DNA of 56,341 bases, taken from Oxalobacteraceae bacterium (GTDB lineage: Bacteria; Pseudomonadota; Gammaproteobacteria; Burkholderiales; Burkholderiaceae_D). Numbering within the stretch: position 1 is the first letter of the stretch; the number at the start of each line of letters is the position of its first letter. Positions 1-8,987 of this stretch are shown piece after piece. The position numbers were made by a program, and so were the translations under genes. Location of the stretch: contig JAUYNR010000091.1 in assembly GCA_030698225.1 (NCBI GenBank), forward strand, positions 1 to 56,341, read 5' to 3'. The notes under the pieces are model-generated. The model was not told the DNA's origin. It did no database searches and worked only from the letters and a program-made list of their open reading frames with translations.

Positions 1-1
1 G

Positions 2-141
2 GATCCGTGAGGGGAAATAAATAATATCCTTTAAAATCAAATGGTTAAATAACATATTCACACCCTCTGCTGGGTGAGTGGATAAGTGGCGTAGCACGTT
101 GATTCAGAAGGACATTTCGAAATCACATCACGGATTCAGGT
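2..141 (+). repeat. 140-bp terminal repeat, left copy (MITE-like)
   Basis: Positions 2-141 are the exact reverse complement of 56202-56341; no mismatch was seen in a base-by-base comparison. The copy begins at a BamHI/Sau3AI-type GGATCC. Its own ends form a short inverted repeat: GGATCCGTGA at 1-10 against the complement of TCACGGATTC at 128-137, 9 of 10 matching. It is AT-rich, holds no convincing ORF, and ends 36 bp before the stop codon of the EAL/HDOD gene. It could be a small non-autonomous transposable element, a repeat at which an assembly stopped, or a cloning artefact. Confidence 0.85.
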
Positions 142-177
142 CTATGTCAGCGACATATCGCCACATCCCCGCGATGA

Positions 178-1389
178 TCAGGCGGGCAGATTTTTTACCC
201 AAGCCAGTGCCGACAAATGGGAATGATTAATCTCTGCTGCACTGAAATGATAAGGTAGTGCCAAAGCTGCGACCAGGTTGGCATTGAGCTCACATGCTTC
301 AGCCAGCGCCAGAAACGGCCCGTACACTCCGGTGCGCGACAATAAAGCATTCGATATGGCTTCGGATACCTGGATTTTGGCCAGAACATCATCCATTGAT
401 ATGCCCAATAAACGATCCAGAAGGGAGAACATGCCGACCACAAAAAGATTCTCCGCATCGGCTTTTGAAAGTATGTTTTTTCCCAGCGTTTCGGCCAGGC
501 GTCCCCGGACCAGCGCAGCCTCCAATAAAACCGGAGAGAAGCCATTCGTTGTGGACGTGGCCAGCAGCAATGAAAGCCAACGGTACAAGGGGTTATAACC
601 AAGTAACTGCAATGCTTGCTTCAATGACTGGATTTCCCGCCGCTGCCCCTGCCCGGCCGAATTTATATACCGCAACAATTTATAGGTAACGGCTGCATCG
701 CGCTTCAGTACATCTTCCAGTTGCTGTATTTCCGCATTGGCCCTGACCATCTGCATCAATCGCAAAATGACAGTTTGGGAAGGATTCAAGCCCCTGCTTT
801 GAGAAATTGAGCGCGGCGTTAGATGCAACTTACCCACAAACGCATCCAGGCCCAACGAGGCGCAGACGTCAAAAGCCTGCCAATCGGTAACCTGCCGCGC
901 CAGCATGCGAATACCGGACTGCTTGAGTGCGCCATACACTTTCGCCTGCGTGGTGAAATCAGTGGAGGAAAAATCAATTTCGACACAAGTCAAATGTGCC
1001 AGAAGTGACTTATCGTGCAGCACCAAATTGGCATCACACAAGGATATCCCAAACCCTCTTTCACGCAAGGCGACAATCTTCGCCAAAGTATTCTGCTCGC
1101 GCAAATCGGCAACAGTCACGCCAAACACCGTATTTTTTGGCGGCAGCCGCGATAACGCATCCAGTGACAATGCACTTGGCGGCACATCCAGGAATATCAA
1201 ACTGGCGGCCAGCAACCAGCCGTCTTCCGGGTTATTGAACGCATCACCAATTGCGGCAATGTAGATAGCGAGGCGCTCTTCGGATAAGCTACTTTCCAGA
1301 TTCCGGGTGGGCCAACTCAACGCATACCCGATTACATTTTGCTTCGAATCAAGCAGAGGATCCCGAATGATGAAATTTTCGTCAGGCAT
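178..1389 (-). CDS. EAL/HDOD-domain signalling protein (degenerate EAL)
   Basis: A 403-residue protein of the YuxH type. Residues about 1-200 form an EAL-like fold and about 205-400 an HDOD domain. The EAL half lacks a recognisable EAL signature near the N-terminus (ALSWP stands where it would be expected), so c-di-GMP hydrolysis is unlikely; a binding or scaffold role is inferred. The HDOD half contains the LLRYINSA segment typical of the domain. The protein is soluble and cytoplasmic. It lies downstream of cheY in the same direction, with a 253-bp gap that holds an AT-rich palindrome. In relatives cheZ often follows cheY; here this gene does. Start is ATG at 1389. A link to motility or c-di-GMP signalling is inferred from the domains and context. 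Confidence 0.8.
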   Translation of the reverse strand: MPDENFIIRDPLLDSKQNVIGYALSWPTRNLESSLSEERLAIYIAAIGDAFNNPEDGWLLAASLIFLDVPPSALSLDALSRLPPKNTVFGVTVADLREQNTLAKIVALRERGFGISLCDANLVLHDKSLLAHLTCVEIDFSSTDFTTQAKVYGALKQSGIRMLARQVTDWQAFDVCASLGLDAFVGKLHLTPRSISQSRGLNPSQTVILRLMQMVRANAEIQQLEDVLKRDAAVTYKLLRYINSAGQGQRREIQSLKQALQLLGYNPLYRWLSLLLATSTTNGFSPVLLEAALVRGRLAETLGKNILSKADAENLFVVGMFSLLDRLLGISMDDVLAKIQVSEAISNALLSRTGVYGPFLALAEACELNANLVAALALPYHFSAAEINHSHLSALAWVKNLPA

Positions 1390-1529
1390 AGTGTGTTTGC
1401 GTGTATCTCAATCTTGAAATCATTGTCCGAAAATCCGATATGAAGCGGCCACGCGCCTCATCCCATGCATGCAATTTCACACTCAATTCCACCAAGAAAC
1501 ATCTTACTCAAAATTTCGAAAAAATATAC

Positions 1530-1559
1530 ATATATGTGTATTTTAAAATTCACATATAT
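1530..1559. promoter_or_regulatory. 30-bp AT-rich near-perfect palindrome
   Basis: Nine-base arms ATATATGTG (1530-1538) and CACATATAT (1551-1559) flank a nearly palindromic centre, so 28 of 30 positions obey dyad symmetry. It sits about 140 bp upstream of the EAL/HDOD start and downstream of cheY. No GC stem with a T-run is present, so an operator is more likely than a terminator. The binding factor is unknown. Confidence 0.45.
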
Positions 1560-1626
1560 AAACAGCGATAACGATATGTTTTTTGGCAATACCCCAACCA
1601 AAAAATAATTATGTCTGTCATTGCAA

Positions 1627-1655
1627 GACCGGCTCACAGCGATCAGGAGCCGGCC
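1627..1655 (-). terminator. Possible terminator hairpin overlapping the cheY stop
   Basis: A nine-base GC-rich stem (GGCCGGCTC with GAGCCGGTC, one mispair) spans the cheY stop codon at 1643-1645. The following minus-strand sequence has only a short T-run, so intrinsic termination may be weak. Confidence 0.4.
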
Positions 1656-2041
1656 TTTCCAAGTTTTTCAAAAATTTTGGTGAGTTTTTCATCAAGTGTT
1701 GCCGCAGTGAATGGTTTTACCACATAACCACTTGCTCCAGCCTGCGCTGCTGCGATGATATTTTCCTTTTTGGCTTCTGCTGTGACCATCAAAACCGGCA
1801 ACTTGGATAATGCAGGATCGGCCCGAATCGTTTTCAGCATCGTAAGTCCGTCCATATTGGGCATGTTCCAGTCGGATACCACAAAGTCGAATTGTTCATT
1901 GCGCAGCTTGGATAGCGCCATGACGCCATCCTCAGCCTCATCGACGTTGGTGTATCCAAGTTCTTTAAGCAGATTGCGAATGATGCGCCGCATTGTCGAA
2001 AAATCGTCGACGACCAAAAATTTCGTATTCGGACCAGCCAT
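1643..2041 (-). CDS. cheY: Chemotaxis response regulator CheY
   Basis: A single receiver domain of 132 residues, the usual CheY length. The acidic pocket is in [12 protein letters not shown], the phospho-acceptor Asp in [12 protein letters not shown], the conserved Thr in VTAEAKKEN and the Lys in VVKPFT. Phospho-CheY binds the flagellar motor switch to alter rotation. I chose the ATG at 2041 (MAGPNTKF), preceded by GGGGCG, over an upstream start at 2053. It is the last gene of cheR-cheD-cheB-cheY, 68 bp after cheB. No cheZ phosphatase follows in the window, so dephosphorylation must rely on a gene elsewhere. Confidence 0.96.
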   Translation of the reverse strand: MAGPNTKFLVVDDFSTMRRIIRNLLKELGYTNVDEAEDGVMALSKLRNEQFDFVVSDWNMPNMDGLTMLKTIRADPALSKLPVLMVTAEAKKENIIAAAQAGASGYVVKPFTAATLDEKLTKIFEKLGKAGS

Positions 2042-2109
2042 ATATCGCCCCATTCATTTTACAAAAACAGATTACCAATTCATTAGCACCAGCAGCACAG
2101 CGCGTTGGC

Positions 2110-3186
2110 TCACACCCTGAGTGCGCGATTGCCGTGCGCATTCAGGAGTTCCAGAACTTTGCGCGGCAATTCCTCCAGAGGTGCGACGTCATGCACGGCA
2201 CCGATGGCGATAGCTTCGCGCGGCATGCCAAAGACGACGCAACTGGCTTCGTCCTGCGCAAAATTATGCGCGCCAGCCTTGCGCATTTCGAGCATCCCTG
2301 CCGCACCGTCCTTTCCCATCCCGGTAAGAATCACGCCCATCGCATTTTTACCTGCGCAGCTTGCCGCCGACTGGAACAATACATCAACCGAGGGCCGATG
2401 ACGATTCACCGCCGGACCCTGATCAAGCTGGGTGACGTAATTCGCACCGCTGCGCGTAAGGAGCAGATGCGAGTGCCCAGGCGCGATATAAGCATGCCCG
2501 GGAAGAATCCGTTCACCACCCTCAGCCTCCTTGACGGAAATTTTGCAAAGCCCGTCAAGTCGCTGCGCAAACGATCGCGTAAAACCTTCTGGCATATGCT
2601 GTGTGATCAGAATTCCCGGACAGTCTGACGGCATCTGCATCAGAAAACTCTTGATCGCCTCAGTACCGCCAGTGGAGGCGCCAATGATAATGAGTTTCTC
2701 GCTACTGGTCAGCGGATTGCGAATCAGAGGCAACGGTACATCCGTCAACTTGGCTCCATTATCTGCTGCAATTGCATGGGACTTGATTCTGGCACGGGAT
2801 GCAATGCGAATTTTGTCTGCAATCAGGTTGGTATATTCAAGCATGCCGCTTTGAATGGACAACTTTGGCTTGGTAACAAAATCCACCGCCCCCAGTTCCA
2901 GCGCACGCATGGTAATCTCCGAACCGCGTTCTGTCAGGGACGACACCATGATCACCGGCATCGGGCGCAAGCGCATCAGTTTTTCAAGGAAATCCAGGCC
3001 ATCCATTTTCGGCATCTCGACATCCAGCGTCAGCACATCCGGATTTGTTTTCTTGATCAACTCTCGCGCCACAATGGGATCTGGCGCAACGCCGACGACT
3101 TCCATGTCCGATTGGCTGCTGACAATCTCACGCATGACACTGCGAATTAGAGCCGAATCATCCACAATCAGAACTTTGATTTTCAT
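2110..3186 (-). CDS. cheB: Chemotaxis protein-glutamate methylesterase/deamidase CheB
   Basis: Removes methyl groups from chemoreceptor glutamates and deamidates glutamines; activated by phosphorylation from CheA. About 358 residues in the normal order: an N-terminal receiver domain ([12 protein letters not shown], phospho-Asp in [11 protein letters not shown], Lys in FVTKPK) and a C-terminal methylesterase domain. The catalytic Ser is in [11 protein letters not shown], the His in [10 protein letters not shown] and the Asp in [11 protein letters not shown] chose [10 protein letters not shown] at 3186 as start; starts 6 or 24 bp further upstream are possible. Gap to cheD is 45 bp, and cheD and cheR are co-directional upstream, which fits one adaptation operon. 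Confidence 0.96.
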   Translation of the reverse strand: MKIKVLIVDDSALIRSVMREIVSSQSDMEVVGVAPDPIVARELIKKTNPDVLTLDVEMPKMDGLDFLEKLMRLRPMPVIMVSSLTERGSEITMRALELGAVDFVTKPKLSIQSGMLEYTNLIADKIRIASRARIKSHAIAADNGAKLTDVPLPLIRNPLTSSEKLIIIGASTGGTEAIKSFLMQMPSDCPGILITQHMPEGFTRSFAQRLDGLCKISVKEAEGGERILPGHAYIAPGHSHLLLTRSGANYVTQLDQGPAVNRHRPSVDVLFQSAASCAGKNAMGVILTGMGKDGAAGMLEMRKAGAHNFAQDEASCVVFGMPREAIAIGAVHDVAPLEELPRKVLELLNAHGNRALRV

Positions 3187-3231
3187 AAACATGCGTCCCA
3201 TGCTAAGCACTGCAGTGCCAGTAATCCGGTA

Positions 3232-3843
3232 TTAGAAAAGTTCGACCTCACCGCCAACCGAACTCGTTTTGAGTCGACTGGCATAGGCATGCTCGCGCAT
3301 GGCCAGCGTGTCATTATGTGTTTGCTTGAGTTTTTTGACCAAGACTTTCCCTGTCTTAGGAAAGAAATAGACCTTGCGCGGATAGATGTCATTCAGATCC
3401 TCGGCGGTTATTCGCATATTTTCCATACGCAGAAAATCCCGGACAAACTGCGCATTGCGTTCACCAACATTAATCGAGGTAAAGCCAGCCAGAACATTGC
3501 CGCCACCAAACACCTTGGCCTCCATGTTTTCGCGCCGCGCACCCAGCTTCAAAAGTTGATTGATCAGGACCTCCATCGCATAGGCACCATAACGCATGGA
3601 GGCAGAAACAGGGTTGTTTCCATCGTTGCTGCTGCTATCCGGCAACATGAAGTGATTCATGCCTCCAATACCCGACACGCGATCACGGATGCATGCCGAT
3701 ACGCACGAACCCAGCACCGTCACGATCAACATATCTCTAGCCGTACAATAATATTCGCCGGGCAGGATTTTGGCTGCATCACAGTCGAATGTTCTATCGT
3801 AATAAACATTGGCCGCAAATTGCTCTTCAGGCATCCGACTCAT
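3232..3843 (-). CDS. cheD: Chemoreceptor glutamine deamidase CheD
   Basis: Deamidates specific glutamines of methyl-accepting chemotaxis proteins. At 203 residues it has the usual size. The catalytic Cys lies in VTVLGSCVSACI and the His in GGMNHFMLP, with the FGGGNV motif further on. The start overlaps the end of cheR by 4 bp (ATGA), indicating translational coupling. With cheR and cheB it forms the receptor-adaptation module of the chemotaxis system. Confidence 0.95.
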   Translation of the reverse strand: MSRMPEEQFAANVYYDRTFDCDAAKILPGEYYCTARDMLIVTVLGSCVSACIRDRVSGIGGMNHFMLPDSSSNDGNNPVSASMRYGAYAMEVLINQLLKLGARRENMEAKVFGGGNVLAGFTSINVGERNAQFVRDFLRMENMRITAEDLNDIYPRKVYFFPKTGKVLVKKLKQTHNDTLAMREHAYASRLKTSSVGGEVELF

Positions 3844-4736
3844 AACGAACTTCTCATCTGCGCTGCAACTGCACCTAATTCGCCTTGCCTTGCAGATGAT
3901 GCCAGTTGATACACTGTTTTTCCACGCAGGGTAAAGGCATCCGAAACATACAGGAAGTTTTCCGAATGTCCGGCAAACAGCAATCCATCAGGCTTTAGCA
4001 GCGGCCTGAATTTGTTCAAAATTTTTCCCTGGGTAGGCTTGTCAAAATAGATCATTACGTTACGGCAAAAAATTGCATCGAATGGCCCTGAAATCGGCAA
4101 ATTGTCGGCCAATAGGTTCAGCTGTTTAAAAGTCACCATTTGACGCAATTCTGGGCGAATTCTTACCAGTCCCTCCTGTTCGCCCTTACCTTTCAGAAAA
4201 AAATGCCTGACCCGCTCAGAAGACATTTTTGCAATCTTGTCGATCGCATACACGCCATTGGACGCGGTGCTGAGCACATTGGTATCAATATCGGTAGCAA
4301 TAATATGTACCGGCGGCGTTAAAGTGCCGAACACCTCACATGCAGTCATCGCAATCGAATAAGGCTCTTCTCCGGTCGAACTGGCAGAGCACCAGACGGC
4401 AATTGGCATTTTAATATTGCGCATGAGTTCCGCCAGGATGGGGAAATGATGCTCCTCACGAAAAAAGGAAGTCAGGTTTGTGGTCAGCGCATTGGTGAAG
4501 GCTTCCCACTCATTATCATCAATGCCTCTCTCCAAATCATCCAGATATCGCTCAAACGACACGATTCCGTTGGCGCGCAACCGACGGGCAAGGCGGCTAT
4601 ATACCATCTCCTGCTTGGTATCCGTCAACGCGATTCCAGCACGCTTGTGAATCAATGCCTTCACTCTGGCGAAATCATGCGTTGTAAATTCGAACTCCTT
4701 GACGCCATCCAGCTTGTTTTGAGGCGCTAATTTCAT
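3840..4736 (-). CDS. cheR: Chemotaxis protein methyltransferase CheR
   Basis: Methylates glutamates of chemoreceptors using S-adenosylmethionine. About 298 residues: an N-terminal helical domain (about 1-90) and a C-terminal SAM-binding domain with WCSASSTGEEPYSIAM, HIIATDID and FCRNVMIYF, ending near AGHSEN. No TPR extension. I took MKLAPQNKLD at 4736; a start at 4769 is possible. It is the first gene of the short che operon. No chemoreceptor, cheA or cheW lies upstream, only about 360 bp of non-coding DNA and tRNA-Asn. Confidence 0.95.
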   Translation of the reverse strand: MKLAPQNKLDGVKEFEFTTHDFARVKALIHKRAGIALTDTKQEMVYSRLARRLRANGIVSFERYLDDLERGIDDNEWEAFTNALTTNLTSFFREEHHFPILAELMRNIKMPIAVWCSASSTGEEPYSIAMTACEVFGTLTPPVHIIATDIDTNVLSTASNGVYAIDKIAKMSSERVRHFFLKGKGEQEGLVRIRPELRQMVTFKQLNLLADNLPISGPFDAIFCRNVMIYFDKPTQGKILNKFRPLLKPDGLLFAGHSENFLYVSDAFTLRGKTVYQLASSARQGELGAVAAQMRSSL

Positions 4737-5094
4737 ATAGTGTCTCGCTCTCAAAAAAATGGTTACCAACGTAACCGTCCGAACGGCAATGAATGCAATA
4801 TGGTCGCAGCTAATAACGTTCCAAATATCATTAGATTGCGCATAGCATGCAGCTTATTATAAATCGTTGCCGGGCTGAAAAATTACTCCAGAGACATTTT
4901 TCACGCAGCCTTTTGATGAAAGTCAGCCTTAAATTACAATAAGACAATCCCGTTTAATAGCGAAACAGCGCAGCAGCCGCCCTACTCAAAATATCCCCAA
5001 AACCCAGGGGCTAACACGGCAAACACAATTGCACCCATATCGACGATTGCGACATGCAGATCAAGCGATCTTGAAGGAGGATAATGAAACAGAA
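4737..5094. other. Non-coding gap upstream of cheR
   Basis: About 360 bp without a convincing gene. It must hold the cheR promoter; I see no clear sigma-28 or sigma-70 consensus. The only distinct structure is the perfect hairpin GGTTAC-CAAC-GTAACC at 4761-4776, about 25 bp upstream of the cheR start, which could be an operator or a leader hairpin. A strong SD-ATG near 5073-5086 is discussed as rejected. Confidence 0.5.
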
Positions 5095-5127
5095 GCAAAA
5101 AGGGCCGGGCATCATAGCCCGGCCCTT
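5095..5127 (-). terminator. Rho-independent terminator after tRNA-Asn
   Basis: On the minus strand an 11-bp GC-rich stem (AAGGGCCGGGC with GCCCGGCCCTT, loop of 6) is followed by a T-run, 8 bp beyond the tRNA 3' end. Strong intrinsic terminator. Confidence 0.9.
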
Positions 5128-5134
5128 AGAATTA

Positions 5135-5210
5135 TGGCTCCCCGACCTGGACTCGAACCAGGGACCTGCGGATTAACAGTCCGTCGCTCTACCAACTGAG
5201 CTATCAGGGA
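5135..5210 (-). tRNA. tRNA-Asn (anticodon GTT)
   Basis: A 76-nt cloverleaf on the minus strand. The acceptor strand starts TCCCTGA, the D-loop region is AGCTCAGTTGGTAGA, the anticodon loop is CTGTTAA with GTT, the T-arm contains GGTTCGAGTCC, and the 3' CCA is encoded at 5135-5137. It is a single-tRNA unit with its own terminator. Confidence 0.97.
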
Positions 5211-5358
5211 AAAGAATATATTTACTGCTTGCTTGCAAGATTAAAGTCAAACAAATTGCATCACAACAATACGAATTGTATCACATGTATCGCATCTCAC
5301 AATGCATTTATCTCGAAATCCCGGCAGCAGGAACGCATTGTGCCACAAACAGTCGGAA

Positions 5359-7611
5359 TTAATGTCGCTCGACTTCCAGCACGCCGGTTATCTCTCGAAT
5401 CACTTTCAGCGCTTTTTGCAAATGCGCTGTTGAGGGAATTTCGGCGGTGAAGGACATGCGCGCCAATCCTTTCACGCTCTGCGTGTTGACGCCTATCACA
5501 TTGATCTTTTCCCGTGAAAATATCTCCGAAATATCGCGCAGCAGGCCTTGACGGTCGGCCGCCAACACAAATATGTCAACCGGATATACCGTATCAAGAC
5601 CGGCGTTCCCCCATGCGGTTTGAGTAACGCGTTCGGGTGCTTGCTTGCGCATCTCGGTAAAATTTTTGCAACTGGCACGATGAATGGAAACACCATGACC
5701 GCGTGTAACAAAACCCACGATGTCATCCGGAGGAGCCGGACGGCAGCATTTCGCCAGCTGAGTCAACAAGCCATCGGTGCCGACTACCAGTACGCCCGAT
5801 TTTGCACCCTGCATGACGCTGGAGGCTCGGCTTTTGTTTGTAACACTGGCCGCATCAACTTCTTTTATGGCTTTACTTGTGTCCTCACCATGTAGCACCT
5901 GCTCAACATTGCGCAGGCTGAATTCATCTTTTCCAACCGCCAGAAATAATTCGTCGACCTTTAGGAAGCCGAGCTTATGCGCCAGCTCTTCCAGATTGAC
6001 CGCGGTCTTGCCTTCGCGCTGCAAGGTTCTTTCAATCAGGTTGCGACCGCTTGCCAGCGTTTCCTGCTGATCTATGGCATTAAACCAGGCGCGTACTTTG
6101 GAGCGTGCGCGTGCACTCACGGTATAGCCGGCACCAAGCCAGTCACGCGACGGTCCGGCGGTTCCCGGCGCACCCTTGGCCGTCACGACTTCAACTGTCT
6201 GACCATTTTTAAGCGGCGTGTTGAGCGGCACCATCGCACCGTCAATACGCGCGCCACGGCAGCGGTGCCCGACGTCCGTATGCAGATGGTAGGCAAAGTC
6301 AATCGGTGTGGCACCGCTGGGGAGTTCGATTACCCGCGCCTGCGGCGTCAATACGTAAATTCGGTCATCCAGCGCGGCCGACTTGAGCTTTTCGATCCAT
6401 TCGCGCTGAATCTCTTCCTGCCCTACCACCGCATCGGCAACTTCGCTCTTCCAGGCAAGCAATTGTCTTAGCCAAGCGATTTTTTCATCATATTTTCGTT
6501 CTGAAAAATTCGATCCGCCCGCTTCTTTATAGCGCCAATGCGCAGCCACGCCGTACTCGGCGAAACGGTGCATTTCTTCGGTGCGTATCTGTACTTCCAG
6601 CGCGCGACCGTCTTCCGCCACCACCACCGTATGCAATGACTGATAGCCGTTCGACTTCGGGCGCGAGATATAGTCGTCGAATTCCTTCGGAATCGGAGTC
6701 CAGATGTTGTGCACGATCCCCAGTACCGTGTAGCAGGTCTTGACATCTTCGACTGTCACCCGAAATGCGCGCACATCGTACAGCTCGGAAAAATCGAGCG
6801 ATTTGCCGCGCATCTTGTTCCAGATACTGTAAATATGTTTGGGCCGGCCCGAGACATCCGCCTTGACCCCGGCCAAAGCCAGTTCGGACTTCAGTCTGGC
6901 GATCGCATCGCCGACGAATTCCTCGCGCTCCATGCGTTTTTCTTCCAGCATTTTGGCGATGCGTTTATAGCTCTCCGGCTCCAGAAAACGGAAGGATAAA
7001 TCCTCCAACTCCCATTTCAATTGCCAGATACCCAGGCGATTCGCCAGCGGGGCATACAGATCCAATGTTTCGCGTGCATATTGATGCGTGGTGTCGCTGT
7101 AAGTCTTCTGCTCCGCAAAAAAGCGCAGAGTCATCACCCGCGATGCCAGTTGTACCAGCACCACACGCATATCCGACGCCATCGACAGCAGCATCTTGCG
7201 CAGCACTTCAATCTGGGCCGCCGCTTGCTGTGATGCATTTTTGCCCCGGCCGACTGGCTGCTGCCCCGCAGTCAATTCCCGCAAGCGCATTAATTGCCGG
7301 ATGCCTGTAACCAGGTCCCCAACATCCTTGCCGAAACCCGCTTCAATATTTTCGGCAGCAACTGGATCCAGCGCGGGTAACTCGAACAGCAGCCCGGCAA
7401 TAATTGTTTCTGCATCGCCCTTCAGCGCTGCTAGCGTAGTAGCCACCCCTTTGGAAAATTCCAGTGCGGACTGGCCTGTTGCGATTTCTTTTCCTTCATA
7501 CAAAGGACAGACAAACGCAAACGCATTCAGAACGCGCACGCTGTCCTCGTTAGATAGCCCGGCTGTGAGCTGATCCGAGATATCGTTTTGCGGGGTGACT
7601 ACCGAAACCAT
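5359..7611 (-). CDS. relA: (p)ppGpp synthetase RelA
   Basis: Makes the alarmone (p)ppGpp from GTP/GDP and ATP on stalled ribosomes. 750 residues in RelA/SpoT order: a degenerate HD hydrolase region (about 40-200; the expected HD dyad is not visible, VQLASRVMTLRFF standing there), synthetase domain (FDDYISRPKSNGYQSLHT, EVQIRTEEMHRFAEYGVAAHW), TGS domain (about 400-465, IYVLTPQ, ATPIDFAYHLH) and C-terminal ACT domain. The EFDD sequence in the synthetase fits RelA rather than bifunctional SpoT. I chose MVSVVTPQ at 7611, preceded by AAGGT; an upstream start at 7644 would overlap ridA. Confidence 0.93.
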   Translation of the reverse strand: MVSVVTPQNDISDQLTAGLSNEDSVRVLNAFAFVCPLYEGKEIATGQSALEFSKGVATTLAALKGDAETIIAGLLFELPALDPVAAENIEAGFGKDVGDLVTGIRQLMRLRELTAGQQPVGRGKNASQQAAAQIEVLRKMLLSMASDMRVVLVQLASRVMTLRFFAEQKTYSDTTHQYARETLDLYAPLANRLGIWQLKWELEDLSFRFLEPESYKRIAKMLEEKRMEREEFVGDAIARLKSELALAGVKADVSGRPKHIYSIWNKMRGKSLDFSELYDVRAFRVTVEDVKTCYTVLGIVHNIWTPIPKEFDDYISRPKSNGYQSLHTVVVAEDGRALEVQIRTEEMHRFAEYGVAAHWRYKEAGGSNFSERKYDEKIAWLRQLLAWKSEVADAVVGQEEIQREWIEKLKSAALDDRIYVLTPQARVIELPSGATPIDFAYHLHTDVGHRCRGARIDGAMVPLNTPLKNGQTVEVVTAKGAPGTAGPSRDWLGAGYTVSARARSKVRAWFNAIDQQETLASGRNLIERTLQREGKTAVNLEELAHKLGFLKVDELFLAVGKDEFSLRNVEQVLHGEDTSKAIKEVDAASVTNKSRASSVMQGAKSGVLVVGTDGLLTQLAKCCRPAPPDDIVGFVTRGHGVSIHRASCKNFTEMRKQAPERVTQTAWGNAGLDTVYPVDIFVLAADRQGLLRDISEIFSREKINVIGVNTQSVKGLARMSFTAEIPSTAHLQKALKVIREITGVLEVERH

Positions 7612-7618
7612 TGTTACC

Positions 7619-7969
7619 TTATATTTGCGCTGCAGTAATGACAATTTCGATTAACCATTCCGGCTTGGCTAGTTGTGCCTGGATGGTTGCGCGGGGCGGC
7701 GTACAACCTGACGCAACCCATTCCTCCCAAACCTGGTTCATGGCATCGAAATCTTTCAGATCGGAGAGAAAAATCTGACACATCAGGATGCAGGTTTTAT
7801 CGCTGCCGGCCTGCGCCAAAAGACTGTCTATCTGGCTTAAAACCTCACGCGTCTGGCCCTGAATATCCTGAGTCGCATCGGCCGGCACCTGGCCCGCCAG
7901 ATACACCGTGCCGTTGTGAATGGCTGCCTCGGACATTCTCTTACCGACATGCAATCGCTTGATTTCCAT
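7619..7969 (-). CDS. RidA-family enamine/imine deaminase
   Basis: A 116-residue Rid/YjgF protein. Family members hydrolyse reactive enamine/imine intermediates released by PLP enzymes and form trimers in the cytoplasm. The conserved Arg is in GCTPPRATIQAQLA and the N-terminal substrate-pocket region in VYLAGQVPAD. The ATG at 7969 is preceded by AAAGGT. It lies 7 bp upstream of relA and 35 bp downstream of the hydrolase gene, probably in one transcription unit. Subfamily assignment (RidA versus Rid2-7) is uncertain. Confidence 0.88.
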   Translation of the reverse strand: MEIKRLHVGKRMSEAAIHNGTVYLAGQVPADATQDIQGQTREVLSQIDSLLAQAGSDKTCILMCQIFLSDLKDFDAMNQVWEEWVASGCTPPRATIQAQLAKPEWLIEIVITAAQI

Positions 7970-8004
7970 AAATACCTTTCCAAGGTGGGTTAAAAGTGCG
8001 CTAA

Positions 8005-8889
8005 TCAGGCAAGTAAAAAATCTTGCACAATCCTGATCTGATCTGGGTCCATGAAGGTCGGCGCATGCCCGACACCAGGCAATTCAATCAACCTTGCCTT
8101 AGGTCCACGTTGCGTCATCGCTTGCGCGGTCTGACGCGACAAGAGGTCAGATTCGGCACCGCGCACCAACAAGGTCGGACAAGTTATCGCATCATAAGCC
8201 ATCCATAACAGCGCCTCGGCAACCTTCAGGCTCTCCGGCGTTGCTGATTTGAATGCTGCAGCCAAGCCCAGATCGTAATGTCGAACCCACAGGCCATCCG
8301 GTCCCTGACGCAAGACATCTAACGCCAATTTGCGCCACTCGTCATCCGAATGCGGACCAAAAGTGATTGAAATTTCACGGATATAGCGCGCCGCATCGTC
8401 GAAAGTCTGAAATTGCACAGCCTGCCCGATATAGTCGCCAATTCGCAATAACGCATCACTATTTAAAGTTGGCCCGACATCATTGAGTATCAGTTTGCCG
8501 ATCGGGCTACCTGGCAGCGATGCCAGCCCGATCCCGACCAAACCGCCCATCGAGGTACCGAACCAATCAACTTGCGTCACCGCCGGCTGGGCGGTGACAC
8601 GCGCCAGCAAGGTCACCATGTCGCTAACGTACTGGGGAATCTGGTAATGCTGCGGATTGCGCAGCCTGTCCGAGCGCCCTCGCCCGACCACATCCGGGCA
8701 AATCACGCGATACGACGGGCTGAGCGCGCGCGCCATGGCGTCGAAATCGTCGGACACTCGCGTGACCCCATGTACGCAGACCAGCGCCTTGGGGTTGTCG
8801 ACATCCCCCCACTCCTTGTACGCCATCCGATGCAAGCCGCCCGGGGAAAGGCATTGCACGGTCCTGATTCGTGGCTCTGTCATTGTCAT
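8005..8889 (-). CDS. Alpha/beta-fold hydrolase
   Basis: A 294-residue protein. The nucleophile elbow is GTSMGGLVG (Ser about 115), an oxyanion HGVTR motif is near residue 40, an acidic residue follows LLVRGAESDLL and the catalytic His is in LPGVGHAPTFM. No signal peptide is visible. The natural substrate cannot be read from sequence; esters, lactones or C-C bonds are all possible. It is divergent from bdhA, whose start is 99 bp away, and co-directional with ridA and relA. Confidence 0.88.
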   Translation of the reverse strand: MTMTEPRIRTVQCLSPGGLHRMAYKEWGDVDNPKALVCVHGVTRVSDDFDAMARALSPSYRVICPDVVGRGRSDRLRNPQHYQIPQYVSDMVTLLARVTAQPAVTQVDWFGTSMGGLVGIGLASLPGSPIGKLILNDVGPTLNSDALLRIGDYIGQAVQFQTFDDAARYIREISITFGPHSDDEWRKLALDVLRQGPDGLWVRHYDLGLAAAFKSATPESLKVAEALLWMAYDAITCPTLLVRGAESDLLSRQTAQAMTQRGPKARLIELPGVGHAPTFMDPDQIRIVQDFLLA

Positions 8890-8987
8890 GTCTGCCTGAT
8901 TGCTGTAGTTCCGACATTTTACCGGTCGTTAGGCTTAAAATCTTGGTGCAAGTTCATCATCGTGTTTTTTCATTCTCAGAGGACATC

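Noticed and set aside
5073..5176. A textbook SD (AAGGAGG) followed by an ATG and a 30-codon frame on the plus strand
   Set aside because: The frame runs through the tRNA-Asn terminator and antisense through the tRNA; the resulting LPDLDSNQG-type peptide is a well-known false protein from antisense tRNA-Asn.
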